Program-made: the position numbers and the translations under genes | DNA from: Gnetum montanum | Lineage: Eukaryota; Streptophyta; Gnetopsida; Gnetales; Gnetaceae | Assembly (NCBI GenBank): GCA_015680685.1 | Contig: MNCI01002209.1 | Coordinates: forward strand, 87,446-129,382 | Direction: 5' to 3' | DNA: 41,937 nucleotides | Shown here: one piece after another, positions 32,641 through 41,937 of the stretch | Position numbering within the stretch: position 1 is the stretch's first letter | Layout of the letters: each line of letters opens with the position of its first letter | Notes under the pieces: model-generated | What the model saw: only the letters and a program-made list of their open reading frames with translations | What the model was told of the DNA's origin: nothing | The model's database searches: none

Positions 32641-33300
32641 TATGGATATTATTTTCAACATCCCATTTCTCTAACTAGTTTTGTGTCCTCTACTTCAAAT
32701 CACCATTACCACTCTCTTGAGTACCATCAACCCATGACATCCCTTGAAGGATTACCACCTTGTGCCTGTTACCATCCATCCTACCCTTGATATCCTCCTA
32801 CTCCACCACATTACAGGCCACCACCAATGGCACAAGAAGGTTCAATACCCCAATTTTAATAAACAAATGCCACTTGTGCTGTGAATGTGCATAAAATGAT
32901 GACACTATTGGTCTCAACTGCAATGTAGGAAACATCCCTTCTGGAGGAAAGGTCGTAAGCTGAAGAAAACCATGCATGGACCCACCACATCATCCAAACT
33001 AGCATAATGCCAATCTAGTGTGCCACCTTCCTTTTTACAATTGATGTCCTTTGATCTTACACAAGGGCCACCATCCATCATTACTCTAATCCCAAACCCA
33101 AACAATGAATCTAATAATGTGGGGAGACAAAGAAATCCATGCATACCATATCATGATCAAGGGTGCAATCGTGGGCTAGACATCCATAATGTTAACACAC
33201 CTCATACCCTAATCGACCATACATGTAACAATCAAGTGGGTGATTAATGATTTTTTTACCTAGCCACCACACCACCAACAGACACCCAATGGCTATGGCA
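32641..33300 (+). pseudogene. Element C gag tail and truncated protease/linker
   Basis: A Pro/His/Tyr-rich tail is followed by a remnant at 33120-33180 (NVGRQRNPCIPYHDQGCNRG) comparable with the region just after D's protease. At about 33284-33300, a DTQWL-like segment matches the D linker. The catalytic part of the protease is missing. Confidence 0.45.
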
Positions 33301-34730
33301 TGAATGATTACCAATGTTTCATACATGCATGGATCCTATTTATCCACTTATTAATCCTTGTCACAGCCAAATGTTTAGTTATGGGGGTTACCCCCATTCT
33401 AGACTTTAGGATTTTTAAGTGTTTTTCATCTTTTTGTTTTACAATTTTCTATCATTTTCCTATTTCTTGATTCAATTTTTCCTATTTCTTCCAATTTTTT
33501 CTAGTTGTTATTTTCATTTTCTTTGTTATGTAATATCACTTGTGAATAAAATGATCATGTAGCCCATTGAGGTGAGGTTTTCTCTATGTTGTTACGTCAT
33601 AAGGGACTAATTATTCAAACATTGAGACCATGACATCCATCCACCCATTTCATTAATAAGAGGTTCTTGCTCTAGTCATAATGAAATCCATTTTCACCAT
33701 GAGACTAAAAATAACTTCATAATCATTGTGTCTAGGCAGAAGAGTGTAGAACCAAGGTGGAATGTAAGGGGTGTCACATCAAGGAGATTTTTGGATTCTC
33801 TTTGGCCACTTCTTTATGTTCTATTATGTTGCCGAGGTTGTAATCATATCCTTGTAGATCTACCAAAAAATGGAGTAAGAGTAACCTAAAATGACACTAA
33901 ATAAAATTTTTTGGATCCTGCTAGAAATACATGTACCCATGCCTAAAGGTTGATGACTTCTCAGAATAAAAAAAACATAAATTAAATGTGTACCATAATA
34001 AAGCTCCTCCCTTGGACAAAATTCCAAGTGATGTTACTCCTTGCAACTGTGATAGTCTTATGGTTGTTCGTTGACGTGATGAAATGGTGTGATGTCACTG
34101 CAATGTGGTTTGGACTTGGTTTGAATCTTGTAAAGAAGGACTCATGATTATTTAACCATTAGTAACACACAAGGTTTCATTGTGACCATGGTAAAACACC
34201 TCATGTTACAATTTTTGCAATCCTTTCTATAGTCCATCTCATCTCATTGTCTGTGTGATCCTAACTTGTGGTTTTATTTAACATAGAGTTATTATCTCAA
34301 ATTGGTCGTTTTAACATGTGTGTTTTGTTGCACAGGTATGCATTGCATTCAACCCCTTTAGTGCCTATCAAAATTTTTAGGTGTGGTTATATAAGGACAT
34401 CATAGGCTAGAGCCTGCTTTGGGGAGGACCCACTTGTGTAACTTGTACTTGTTTGACACAACCACATCATTCTTAACCTTCCAGAAACTTAATTGTTACA
34501 TTTTGTTGTTTCCCTTCTCATGTAACTTGATCCGTCCACAACCTTGGTTTCAACCCCCTTTTTCTTGCTTCTTCTAAAGCTTTTCACATCGATGACTCCA
34601 CCTTATCACAATTTCAGTGCCTCAAACTGATTTTCTACTTATCCTAGAACTATGGACCTAACCTCAAACCTTCCAACCAATCATAGAGCTTCATTTTTCA
34701 TGCTCAATTGCCCCAATTAAAGCATATTCT
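33301..34730 (+). other. Element C spacer, joined directly to the pol remnant
   Basis: Corresponds to the post-integrase spacer of D and E. It starts with TTATGGGGG and a T-rich run with TTTTTGTTTTAC near 33430-33445. It then has GGGGTGTCACATCAAGGAG (33770-33786) and a 24-base block GAGCCTGCTTTGGGG with AGGACCCAC at 34410-34433, identical to D. No coding frame of note. Confidence 0.65.
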
Positions 34731-34820
34731 TTGACCTTGATATCAAGTACTCAATATTGGATGGGACATAATGTCGGATACCTGATATTGGGTCACACAA
34801 AACCTATATATATGACCCTT
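34731..34820 (+). promoter_or_regulatory. LTR U3-like segment inside element C, ahead of ORF3
   Basis: GATATCAAGTACTCAATATT, then GGATACCTGATATTGGGTC and, after a gap, CCTATATATATGACCC. This mirrors the U3 of element C's own LTR (CAGATACTTGATATC, then GATATTCGATATTATC, then CCTATAAATACAAC). It is 540 bases upstream of the ORF3 ATG and on the same strand, so it could be an internal promoter for ORF3. It could equally be a fragment captured by recombination. Confidence 0.4.
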
Positions 34821-34959
34821 ACAATGCCCAAACTTCGTTCTCATCTTTTGCAGCTAGTGGAGTTATTCAAATTTTCTCTTGTGAATCAAAGCTCTTCACA
34901 CCCACTTTTCACTTGTTCTACCACTCCAATTTTCATGTTGTTTGAACCTATCTGAACTT

Positions 34960-34998
34960 GGGGTGGGGGGTAGGGGCGCGGGCGGGCGGGGAGGGGGC
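34960..34998 (+). other. G-rich tract, potential G-quadruplex
   Basis: Thirty-nine bases made almost only of G and C, with eight runs of three or more G (GGGG, GGGGGG, GGGG, GGG, GGG, GGGG, GGGGG in succession) separated by loops of one to three bases. It stands alone in strongly AT-rich DNA. It lies on the sense strand about 370 bases upstream of ORF3 in element C. No counterpart was noticed in E or D. Confidence 0.7.
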
Positions 34999-35364
34999 GT
35001 GCTTACATGGAAAACTTGTTTCAATTTTTGATAATTTTCTAGTGCCTAGAGGGTATTATAAGGGTAAGAGTGTTAAAAAATTTGGGCGTTATCATGAATA
35101 ATCAATCGTATTAATGTTAGAAACCTTGATTTCTCCACCCAAGAAACCATAACCATCATTATAAGCCACACATAAGGAAAAAGGAACTAATTGTGAAGGG
35201 TTGTAAAAGATAATAAACACTTTTTGAGGATTTTTCTTGAAAATTTTTCAACTCTACCTTCATATAAACTAAAAACTTAATGAATTAAGGTCAGGATTAT
35301 GTTATATATTTGTTAATGGTAACCATCAACACCTTAGTAACACTTGATATTTTTTCAATTGTAG

Positions 35365-38014
35365 ATGGCCCCAAAATGAGGTGCACAATGAGAACCTTCA
35401 TAGAAAGTAGCTAAGCATCCACGAGGTGGCCATGGCTAGTAGGGCAAATGTGTGGACCATAAGTAGTAGGAAGCCCAATCATTAAGCATTCATCAAGAGG
35501 CACCTGTCATAGGATAGTTGATCCAAGGAGAGGTCATAGAACCACCAACTCTCATGTAGGGACAATTTCTTACATTGCCTCTTGATTACAGCCATTCAAG
35601 AAAAGTTCACATTGACCATGGTCATAGTGGAGATGAAATTTGTACCATTTATGGAATTTTCCCTAGAAGCAGTTTGAATGTAACTTAAGGAATCACCTCT
35701 ATGGCCCATTCTTTCAAATAGTAGCAAGTGGTACCTTGGCAAGACTTATGAATTCTGGCACAACAAAGATGAGAGTACCATTATCAACATTTCTGGAGTT
35801 AATGTCTCTTTCTCAGTCAAGGAAATTACAAAAGCTTTGAATTTTCCAAATGAAGGGGCTAAGGTAGCCCATCTATTCACTAGATATAACATCGATACCA
35901 AAATATTGTGGCTAAAATGGACATATGGAAAAGAAGATAAAATGCATAATGAACTAACTTTGGAAGAGATGACATACTTCAAAATTGGTACATACCACCT
36001 ATTTCCCACCAAAGGGCTCAACCAAATTTCAATATATGTAGCCAAGCAAAGTGCTATCCCAATGGGCAAATATGTAGCTAATCTTCCCCAATTCTACTTC
36101 ATTGAAATTCAATGGCAATTTGAAGAGAAAAAAGCAAGGAAGCCAACACTTCCATTTCCTTACCTAATTAAGAAGCTATGCAAATGTGCTAGAATCCTAG
36201 GATATATAAATGATATCCCTTGGAAGGCTCAAAATGCCTCCTTCATCAAACTCCTCAAACCTACAACACCAAGAAAAGATCTTGGTGAAGAGCAAGAATC
36301 AAAGAAGGAAGTAGAGCCAAAAGAAGAGGTACATCGTGAACCTAAATAGTGCCTAAAAACACAAGCTCTACCACTACCATTTTTGTAAGATTATAGATCC
36401 TCAATGACCCATTTATAGAAAATCACTAAAGCTATTAGTTGGGGAAGTAGGGATGAGTCTAATCTCATCAGAGTAATTGATGATGTTGTATAGCCCACTA
36501 TTTTAGCCAATCCAATAATAAGGTAGATCTCATTATAATTAGGAGGAGGATTATAGTGGTCCAGGAAAATCTTTGGAAATGCCACATCCTTCCAGGTGAT
36601 GCTTGAAACTGGAGAAGGTGCCACAGTTGTGATAATGCAACATGAGAATGCGGCAGGTGCAAAAAAAGTAATCAGAGATCATATTAAAGAATCATTCAAT
36701 GTGCCTATTTTGCCACTAGTAGATCTTACTGGGACTAGAGATGCGTAGATGCTAGCCAGGACTTTGATGACTCCTATGGTGCATGAGGATGTATTGGATC
36801 AATTGCTGTAGATAGGGCAAGTAGTGACTACCTTGTTTGACATCCCTAGTGATGTCACTGTAGCACAGTTAGACCTCATCACCACTAAAGGAAAGCTAGT
36901 CATGGTTGAAGTCAGGGTAGAACATGCAAAAGCAAAAGTGCAAAGATTATAATAATAGTTGGTTGCCTTAAGAGTTGAATGACGAGACCTTGCCTAATTT
37001 GTTGCACCTAACCAACTAGAATAATTCAGGATGAAGTTGTTGTCCGAGTTGACTGAGGAGAATGTAGCTATAGAATAAGAAAAAGAAAAAGTAGTCTAGA
37101 ATGCCTTTACTATCGATGCACTATCCCATGCTTATAAAAAGGCATTGACTGCTACACAAGAAGAAAATAGGTAGCTCATTGTTGAGAATTCAAGGTTGAC
37201 TAGTTAAGAGAATAATTGGTGAGGGTCAACAAGGACATTAATAGATTGGCTAAATAAAATAAAACACTCTTAATGGAGGAGGTCCATGTGATTTGATAAA
37301 AATTAGCAATAGAAATCAACGCATGGTAGAATGAGGCCAAGAAGCATGAGAAGTTGAAGAAAAACTTCTATGACCAAGTAGGCATGTATAAAAAAAAGAA
37401 ATGAAAAATAATTCTAGATGGATAAAGCCCACATTAGATCTTTGTCAGCAAAAAATCTTGAGTGGAAGCCAATTATGGATAGCTATGCCTTGGTCAACTA
37501 GGCGAAAGTAAAGAATAAAGACCTGAAAATTGAAGATTTGAAAGAATACATGGCATTGGCTAACCTTAGATACCAACCTTGCCATGTAGTGACAACTTAT
37601 GCATTGTATGAAAAAGAGTTTGTAGATCGAAAAGACACTTTGCAAAAGCTGCATGTGGCAAACTTAGAATTGGAAGCGGTTAAAGCCAACTACCAGTGAT
37701 AGAAGGATGTCACCTCAAACCTAGCTTGAGGATTAACATATTATCATGAACTTAGAGAAAAAGCTAGGGCCTTTGAGCAGGAATGATGGTAGTTTGTGGC
37801 TTGGTATATGAAGGCTAATCAGATGTTCCTGCAATTGCCATGCCCTCGAGATGTACCAGTACTAGCACACATTGGTTTAGAAACTTGGATGGTACACAAC
37901 CCAAGAACAAAAGTAGAAAATTTGCAGGCATCACTTGATTGCTACAAATTTTACAAGCCTGGCAACAAAGGGAAGCAACCAATCAAGGAGCCACCACATC
38001 TGAGCACCACATGA
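35365..38014 (+). pseudogene. Element C ORF3 (plant-transposon-protein-like plus coiled coil)
   Basis: The ATG at 35365 (MAPK...) corresponds to MAPRPK in element E. The best stretch is 35837-36349, open for 170 codons: EITKALNFPNEGAKVAHL, LTLEEMTYFKIGTYHLFPTK, LPFPYLIKKLCKCARILGY. It recalls the 'putative plant transposon protein' pattern (…PTGH.S.V…LLY.I…LPFPSLI..LC…), from memory. From about 36300 the sequence is Glu/Lys-rich, with helical and Ala/Leu-spaced segments to near 37720, consistent with coiled coil. A C-terminal segment (QLPCPRDVPVLAHIGLETWM) matches E. Several stops and frame shifts occur. There is no signal peptide and no clear membrane segment, so it is not evidently an envelope protein. 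Confidence 0.65.
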
Positions 38015-38190
38015 GCTTCCAAGTTTTTGTCTTGTAATATTATGTTCCATTTTTGTACTACACCACTACGACATGTAAGAGTCAATTATTTTGTTTGTTA
38101 TTTAAGTTAGTGAATAATCCCACATCTTCCTAATATTTTGTAAAGAACTTATTTCTCATTTTTTAAACTCAAGGATAAGTTTTGATTTAG
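38015..38190 (+). other. Element C 3' untranslated internal end
   Basis: Contains GAATAATCCCACATCTTCCT followed by AATATTTTGTAAAGAACT, also present before the PPT of D (24549-24590). The block is thus conserved between D and C, although D has no ORF3. Non-coding. Confidence 0.6.
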
Positions 38191-38201
38191 TCATGGGGGT
38201 A
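38191..38201 (+). other. Polypurine tract of element C
   Basis: TCATGGGGGTA abuts the 3' LTR start TGATGAGTC. It is the same as in D and E. It primes plus-strand cDNA synthesis in functional elements. Confidence 0.85.
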
Positions 38202-39075
38202 TGATGAGTCATGAATCTGTTAGGCCTCGATATTGGATACCTGATAATGGAGCCAAGAAGTGATATTGGATATCGATATCGTCTCCTCTTTACTAGCCTA
38301 TAAATACAACACTTGGGTGCATGGTTAAGATAAAAGAGATAGGATATAGAGTTTTAATTTTAGTTCTCAGTCTTTGATAGTTTTTTTTAGAGTCTTGTTA
38401 TTCCCAGTACATGGCCACAGTGTGATGTTTGTAATTGTACAACACTTTTGTTCAAGTATGACATACTTGGACATGTTACATGACTGGAAATAAAGATCAA
38501 GATTACTTACATCATTGCTACATTCACTTAGATGTATTATTACTTTAATTATTTATTTAATGATTTAATTATTTACTATTTCCTTTAGTTAACATTTTCA
38601 TTTATTGCTATTTACTATTCTTGTCATTAAGTAGAATGTGTATGCCTTAATCAAAAGCATTTAAGTGTAGATACTTGGTAATCTAGTAGTGTATTGTTTG
38701 GCACACCCAGTGACATATGCTTGGAAATCCTAGAAGTAGTCTCATGAAGTCCAAGGCATATATGGACAATTAAGAGTAGGCACTCATTACACATAGGCTA
38801 GTTTAGATCTCATTTTCCATTATTCATTAGCTTAGTTAATTTATCTCTTTATCATCATTAGGAGTAGCATAGAATTAGACAACATCATATGCCTCACTTT
38901 GGACTAAACCATACATGAAAAAGCTACTAGTAGTCCAAGTGGGAAGATAGTGAACTATGATGAAAGCCTAACAATCTAAATGCCACAGCTAGTCCCATCC
39001 ACGAAATTCGATCAGATCATGTGTGAACGCTTGTGATTCATATGGTTGAGCGTAGGGGTACCTTGTCACTGATTA
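38202..39075 (+). repeat. Element C 3' LTR (type C)
   Basis: Starts TGATGAGTCATGAATCTG and ends ...CTTGTCACTGATTA; the terminus has decayed from CACTCATCA. It aligns with 29891-30768. U3 contains GGATATCGATATCGTC, a denser palindrome than in the 5' copy. It is followed by TATAT, the target-duplication copy. Confidence 0.9.
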
Positions 39076-40599
39076 TATATGTTAGGTAGGAAACTATAAG
39101 TTCATTGTGAGCTGTAGGAGGCTACAATCTACAACTGTAGGTTGTAGTTTGCTACAATTGGCTACTTGAGGCTGAATTTCTTATGTTTCATCTTCTACAT
39201 AGGAGTGTGAAACCGATATGAACTTTGGAGGCCATAGACATTAAGTGTGAGTTGTAAATTGGTCATAGTCATTAAATTGTGAGCTACTAGTCATTATAGT
39301 TTGGTCATAATTTTAGGAGAAATAATAATTAAAAAATGACATGGTTTACTAATTCAAAGAACTATAAGCCACAATCCCAATGCAATTTGCAAGATGCAAG
39401 TTTCTATGATATGTAGGCACTTGTAGTCTCAAAAAAATTAAATTTTAATAGGCATGAATTTCAAGAGATAGAATAAGAGTCACTTGAGGGTATATAAAGA
39501 CTAGGGATGCTTTCAAAGTATTGAAGCCCTACCTACAATAGCATGAGGAGCTCTTAAGAGAAGAAAAAATGTCTTAATTATTAGGTGCCTTTGGGTTTGT
39601 TTACCTTGAGAATTTACCTTAAGGATTATGNTATACTAATGCATCTAGATCTAAGCCCATGCTATGTAGAGAAGGGGTTAGCCTAAGCTATAGAGACTAA
39701 ATGCTCCCTAATAAGCCTACATATCCTCATGATGTCATTCACAAGAAATCAAGACTATGTAGTTTTATAGGGTTTATGATTAAGATAACATGGAACCCAA
39801 GTGGATCTCCATACTCCTTTTAGAACCCATTCTTAAAGGGAAGCATCCTTTGAACCAACAAAAAGGCATACTCTCTAGACTCTCATTTGCTTGAAAGAAC
39901 TAACATCTTTAGAGCTTAAGTGTTTATTCTTACAGTTTCAAAACATGAAGTGCTAAGTGAATATTAAGGGTATTAAATAACTTAAATCTCATTTGAAAAT
40001 TGTAAACAAGAATGTTCAATAGCTAGGGTAATTAATCATAAAGCATGAATGTTAAATTTAACTTGACATTAGATGCTCGTGCAACCTAGGATAAGGAAGA
40101 ATATGCTTGTCTCATTTTCCAAGTTGTACCAACCTTTATACATATAGCAAAATCTATCTCTTTAAATGTGATATTTTCCTCTATCCATTATATGAATACA
40201 AGGGTGTAGAGCCAATCCTAGCATCCAAGAATAGGTTATCACATATCTTGGGGAAACTAATGTTTGATGCATAGTGGAATTGTAGCAATAGCACCAACAA
40301 AGATTTTTGGAACTTTAGCTTAGACATGACATCACATAAGAACTCTTTAATAGAGGGGGAACACATCAATTCTCCATCCTTTAAACGTGATTTTCCCTCA
40401 AATCCACTATCATCATCCAACTTGTTTTACATTCTTCTTTTTTTTAATATAGGAAATACTATGACTCTCTTTAGAAACTTGGGGCCATTCCCTCCCCCTT
40501 GAGAGTATTGATGCATTTCTTTCCCTTTGAAAATTTGTTTGGGACATTTGTTTTCTTGAAAAATATTTTTTCTTCCTTCTAAGGGATACTAAATAAGTT
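39076..40599. other. Unassigned DNA, no recognised gene
   Basis: No LTR, SINE boxes or long frame was recognised. A single undetermined base (N) is at 39631. The segment near 39110-39180 has repeated TGTAG/CTACAA short words. Small frames here look like chance. Confidence 0.4.
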
Positions 40600-40860
40600 T
40601 TTTCTTCTCACTTGAAGACATAATAGAAATTTATGCTTCCTACCTGAAATCATAGCTAAAGAATACATGCTTCCTACTTGAAGTTGCATTAGAAAATATG
40701 TGCTTCTTGCTCATAATCATAATCAAGAACATGTGTTTCCTACTTGGAATCATGATAGAAAATGTGTGCTTCTTGCTTAAAGTTGCAGTAAAATGTGTAT
40801 GCTTCATTATTGAAGTTACTATAAAGAATATGTGCTCCTTCCTTAGAGTCACTATTACCT
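40600..40860 (+). repeat. 33-bp minisatellite, about eight units
   Basis: Units begin TGCTTC(C/T)TACTTG or similar, with period 33 (one unit of 34). Unit starts are 40634, 40668, 40701, 40734, 40767, 40800 and 40833, with a partial unit before 40634. Units are diverged by about a quarter of their bases, as in alternation of two subtypes (..GAAGTTGCA.. and ..GAATCATGA..). The period of 33 keeps 11-residue repeats open on both strands, but no wider gene context supports coding. Confidence 0.85.
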
Positions 40861-41386
40861 ATATATATGTGTGTACTATCTCTCTTTCTTTGGCACAAAA
40901 TGTATGGGTAGAAAATTTGATTGTTCATCTTTTTTCAAGATGGTTAATCACAAAAACCCATTTGCTGTTTGCTATAATACTCAACAAAGTATCTAGAATT
41001 AGAAACAATTTTCATCAAGGTGATTAAGTACAAAATTTTGTTTCATCTACCATAGAAAAAAACCTTTTTGATATATTTTAATTGTTCTATTTTCTTCTAT
41101 TTCTTTTCCCCTTTTAATCAGATGATTTTTTGTTTTCTAAAACCATGAGAACATCTAACAACCTATATTGACACATAATTAATCTTTCCTAGCATCCTCA
41201 CAATTAGTTTTAAAGTAAACTATTAAAATAAGGTTTTTTATTGTAGTGGTTGTCCCACTTAACATGTGCTTGATTAAACCCATGACCTGTATTCATTGGA
41301 ATATATCCTACATTGATTGAACTTATAACTCGTTGTGGTATAATTATTAAAATACAGTTGTGACTGATGGAATGTTCATGTCATAG
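40861..41386. other. Unassigned AT-rich spacer
   Basis: No recognised motif. It separates the minisatellite from the weak exon-like segments at the right edge. Confidence 0.35.
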
Positions 41387-41593
41387 GCATTGCCAATATT
41401 TTATCCTAATGATGCAAGTAATGTTTCGAAGGGTAACCATTCTAAGCCTTTAAAACATCTATGGAAGTCAACTACCACTCAACTTTTTCATCAAAAAGTA
41501 GTTTGTGATGGTAATGCACATGAAAATTCATATGCAATTAAAAAGTCTTTTGCTTTTGTCTCAATAGCAGGACAATCATTAAGTGAGAATGGT
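41387..41593 (+). other. Possible exon-like open segment, unknown
   Basis: An open frame of about 69 codons follows TGTCATAG, a possible splice acceptor, and ends before GGTTAAC, a possible donor. Composition looks more coding-like than nearby DNA (ALPIFYPNDASNVS..., later AIKKSFAFVSIAGQSLSENG). No domain is recognised. It could be a host exon or a remnant of an unknown element. Confidence 0.2.
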
Positions 41594-41835
41594 TAACCAT
41601 AGAAAGGGCATGAAGTTTATGTGCATTCTAGTGTATGAATGAGACTAATGTGAATCATCTAACAAGCCTATATAAACTTCATGCGCATTGTTGGTAACTA
41701 GTATGAATAACGAAAATTATTCATAAGCTTACAAATGGTAATACTCATAACCCTTTTATTAAGTTCTTAATACTCTTGTATCATGAATACATCCAAAATT
41801 ATTTTGTTGGCACATTTTTACCATTTCATGGAACA

Positions 41836-41934
41836 GGTGGACTTATTTGCAAATGGTGAGGTACAGAATCCTAATGAACTGAAATTGTTCAAGGAGGATT
41901 ATGGTCTTTCTTGTAAAGAATTCTGCAACAGTTA
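41836..41934 (+). other. Possible second exon-like segment, unknown
   Basis: After TTTCATGGAACAG, a plausible acceptor, the frame VDLFANGEVQNPNELKLFKE, then DYGLSCKEFCNS, ends in TAA three bases before the window end. The simple joining of this frame to the previous segment does not keep phase with the donor suggested there, so the two need not belong together. Confidence 0.18.
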
Positions 41935-41937
41935 ATT

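Larger units (their letters stand above)
29891..39075 (+). mobile_element. Element C: pol-less Athila-related element with gag and ORF3
   Basis: A 9185-bp element with type-C LTRs (29891-30768 and 38202-39075) and flanks TATAC/TATAT (one mismatch). Internally it has a PBS, decayed gag, a trace of protease and linker, then spacer, ORF3 and PPT. RT, RNase H and integrase are absent: sequence equal to the D linker (near 33285) is followed within about 100 bases by sequence equal to the D post-integrase spacer. It would have to borrow pol functions from relatives. Its gag-plus-terminal-repeat structure resembles elements called TR-GAG or LARDs, but the retained ORF3 is unusual. Confidence 0.88.

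Noticed and set aside
35365-38014. Envelope protein in the post-integrase ORF
   Set aside because: No signal peptide, cleavage site or membrane anchor is visible; position alone is not enough.
1-41937. CRISPR array, bacterial operon or phage region
   Set aside because: No direct-repeat/spacer pattern, ribosome-binding sites or bacterial gene organisation; the content is plant retroelement DNA.

Overview
This window is repeat-derived plant nuclear DNA. It shows no confident functional host gene. It is AT-rich, and nearly every recognisable reading frame belongs to an old retrotransposon broken by stops and frameshifts. Several elements have a primer-binding site resembling the tRNA-Asp-type site of plant Athila-group Ty3/gypsy elements. 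Nesting, decay and element size point to a seed plant with a large genome that removes repeats slowly; a gymnosperm is possible, but the sequence does not settle this.

Layout. 1-502: right end of a type-A LTR cut by the window edge. 503-4868: tRNA-derived SINE copies and a decayed L1-type LINE (ORF1, endonuclease, start of RT, zf-RVT domain). 4869-28524: element E, a minus-strand Athila-like element with type-B LTRs, inserted in the LINE (TSD TTGCT/TTGGT). E is about 13 kb once two later insertions are subtracted. One is element D (15557-25434), a full-length plus-strand Athila-like element with type-A LTRs, inserted in E's gag with the perfect TSD AACTT. The other is a solo type-A LTR (12802-13578), inserted in E's RNase H with the perfect TSD ACTAC. 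28525-28690: probable continuation of the LINE. 28985-29210: more SINE sequence. 29891-39075: element C, a plus-strand element with type-C LTRs (TSD TATAC/TATAT). C has gag and a third ORF but has lost protease, RT, RNase H and integrase. 39076-41937: unassigned DNA with a 33-bp minisatellite and two weak exon-like segments at the right edge.

How the parts relate. D supplies the clearest gag-PR-RT-RH-INT order. E has the same order plus a post-integrase ORF (ORF3). C keeps gag and ORF3 only. ORF3 has an N-terminal region resembling the domain annotated in plants as 'putative plant transposon protein' and a charged, coiled-coil-like C-terminal half. D, E and C also share short, strongly conserved non-coding blocks between integrase and ORF3/PPT. 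Their three LTR types differ in U3 but share the terminal sequence next to the PBS. U3 carries clustered short palindromes just upstream of a TATA box. The most interesting material is the gag+ORF3 element, the conserved spacer motifs, the U3 palindrome clusters, and a G-rich tract upstream of ORF3 in C.
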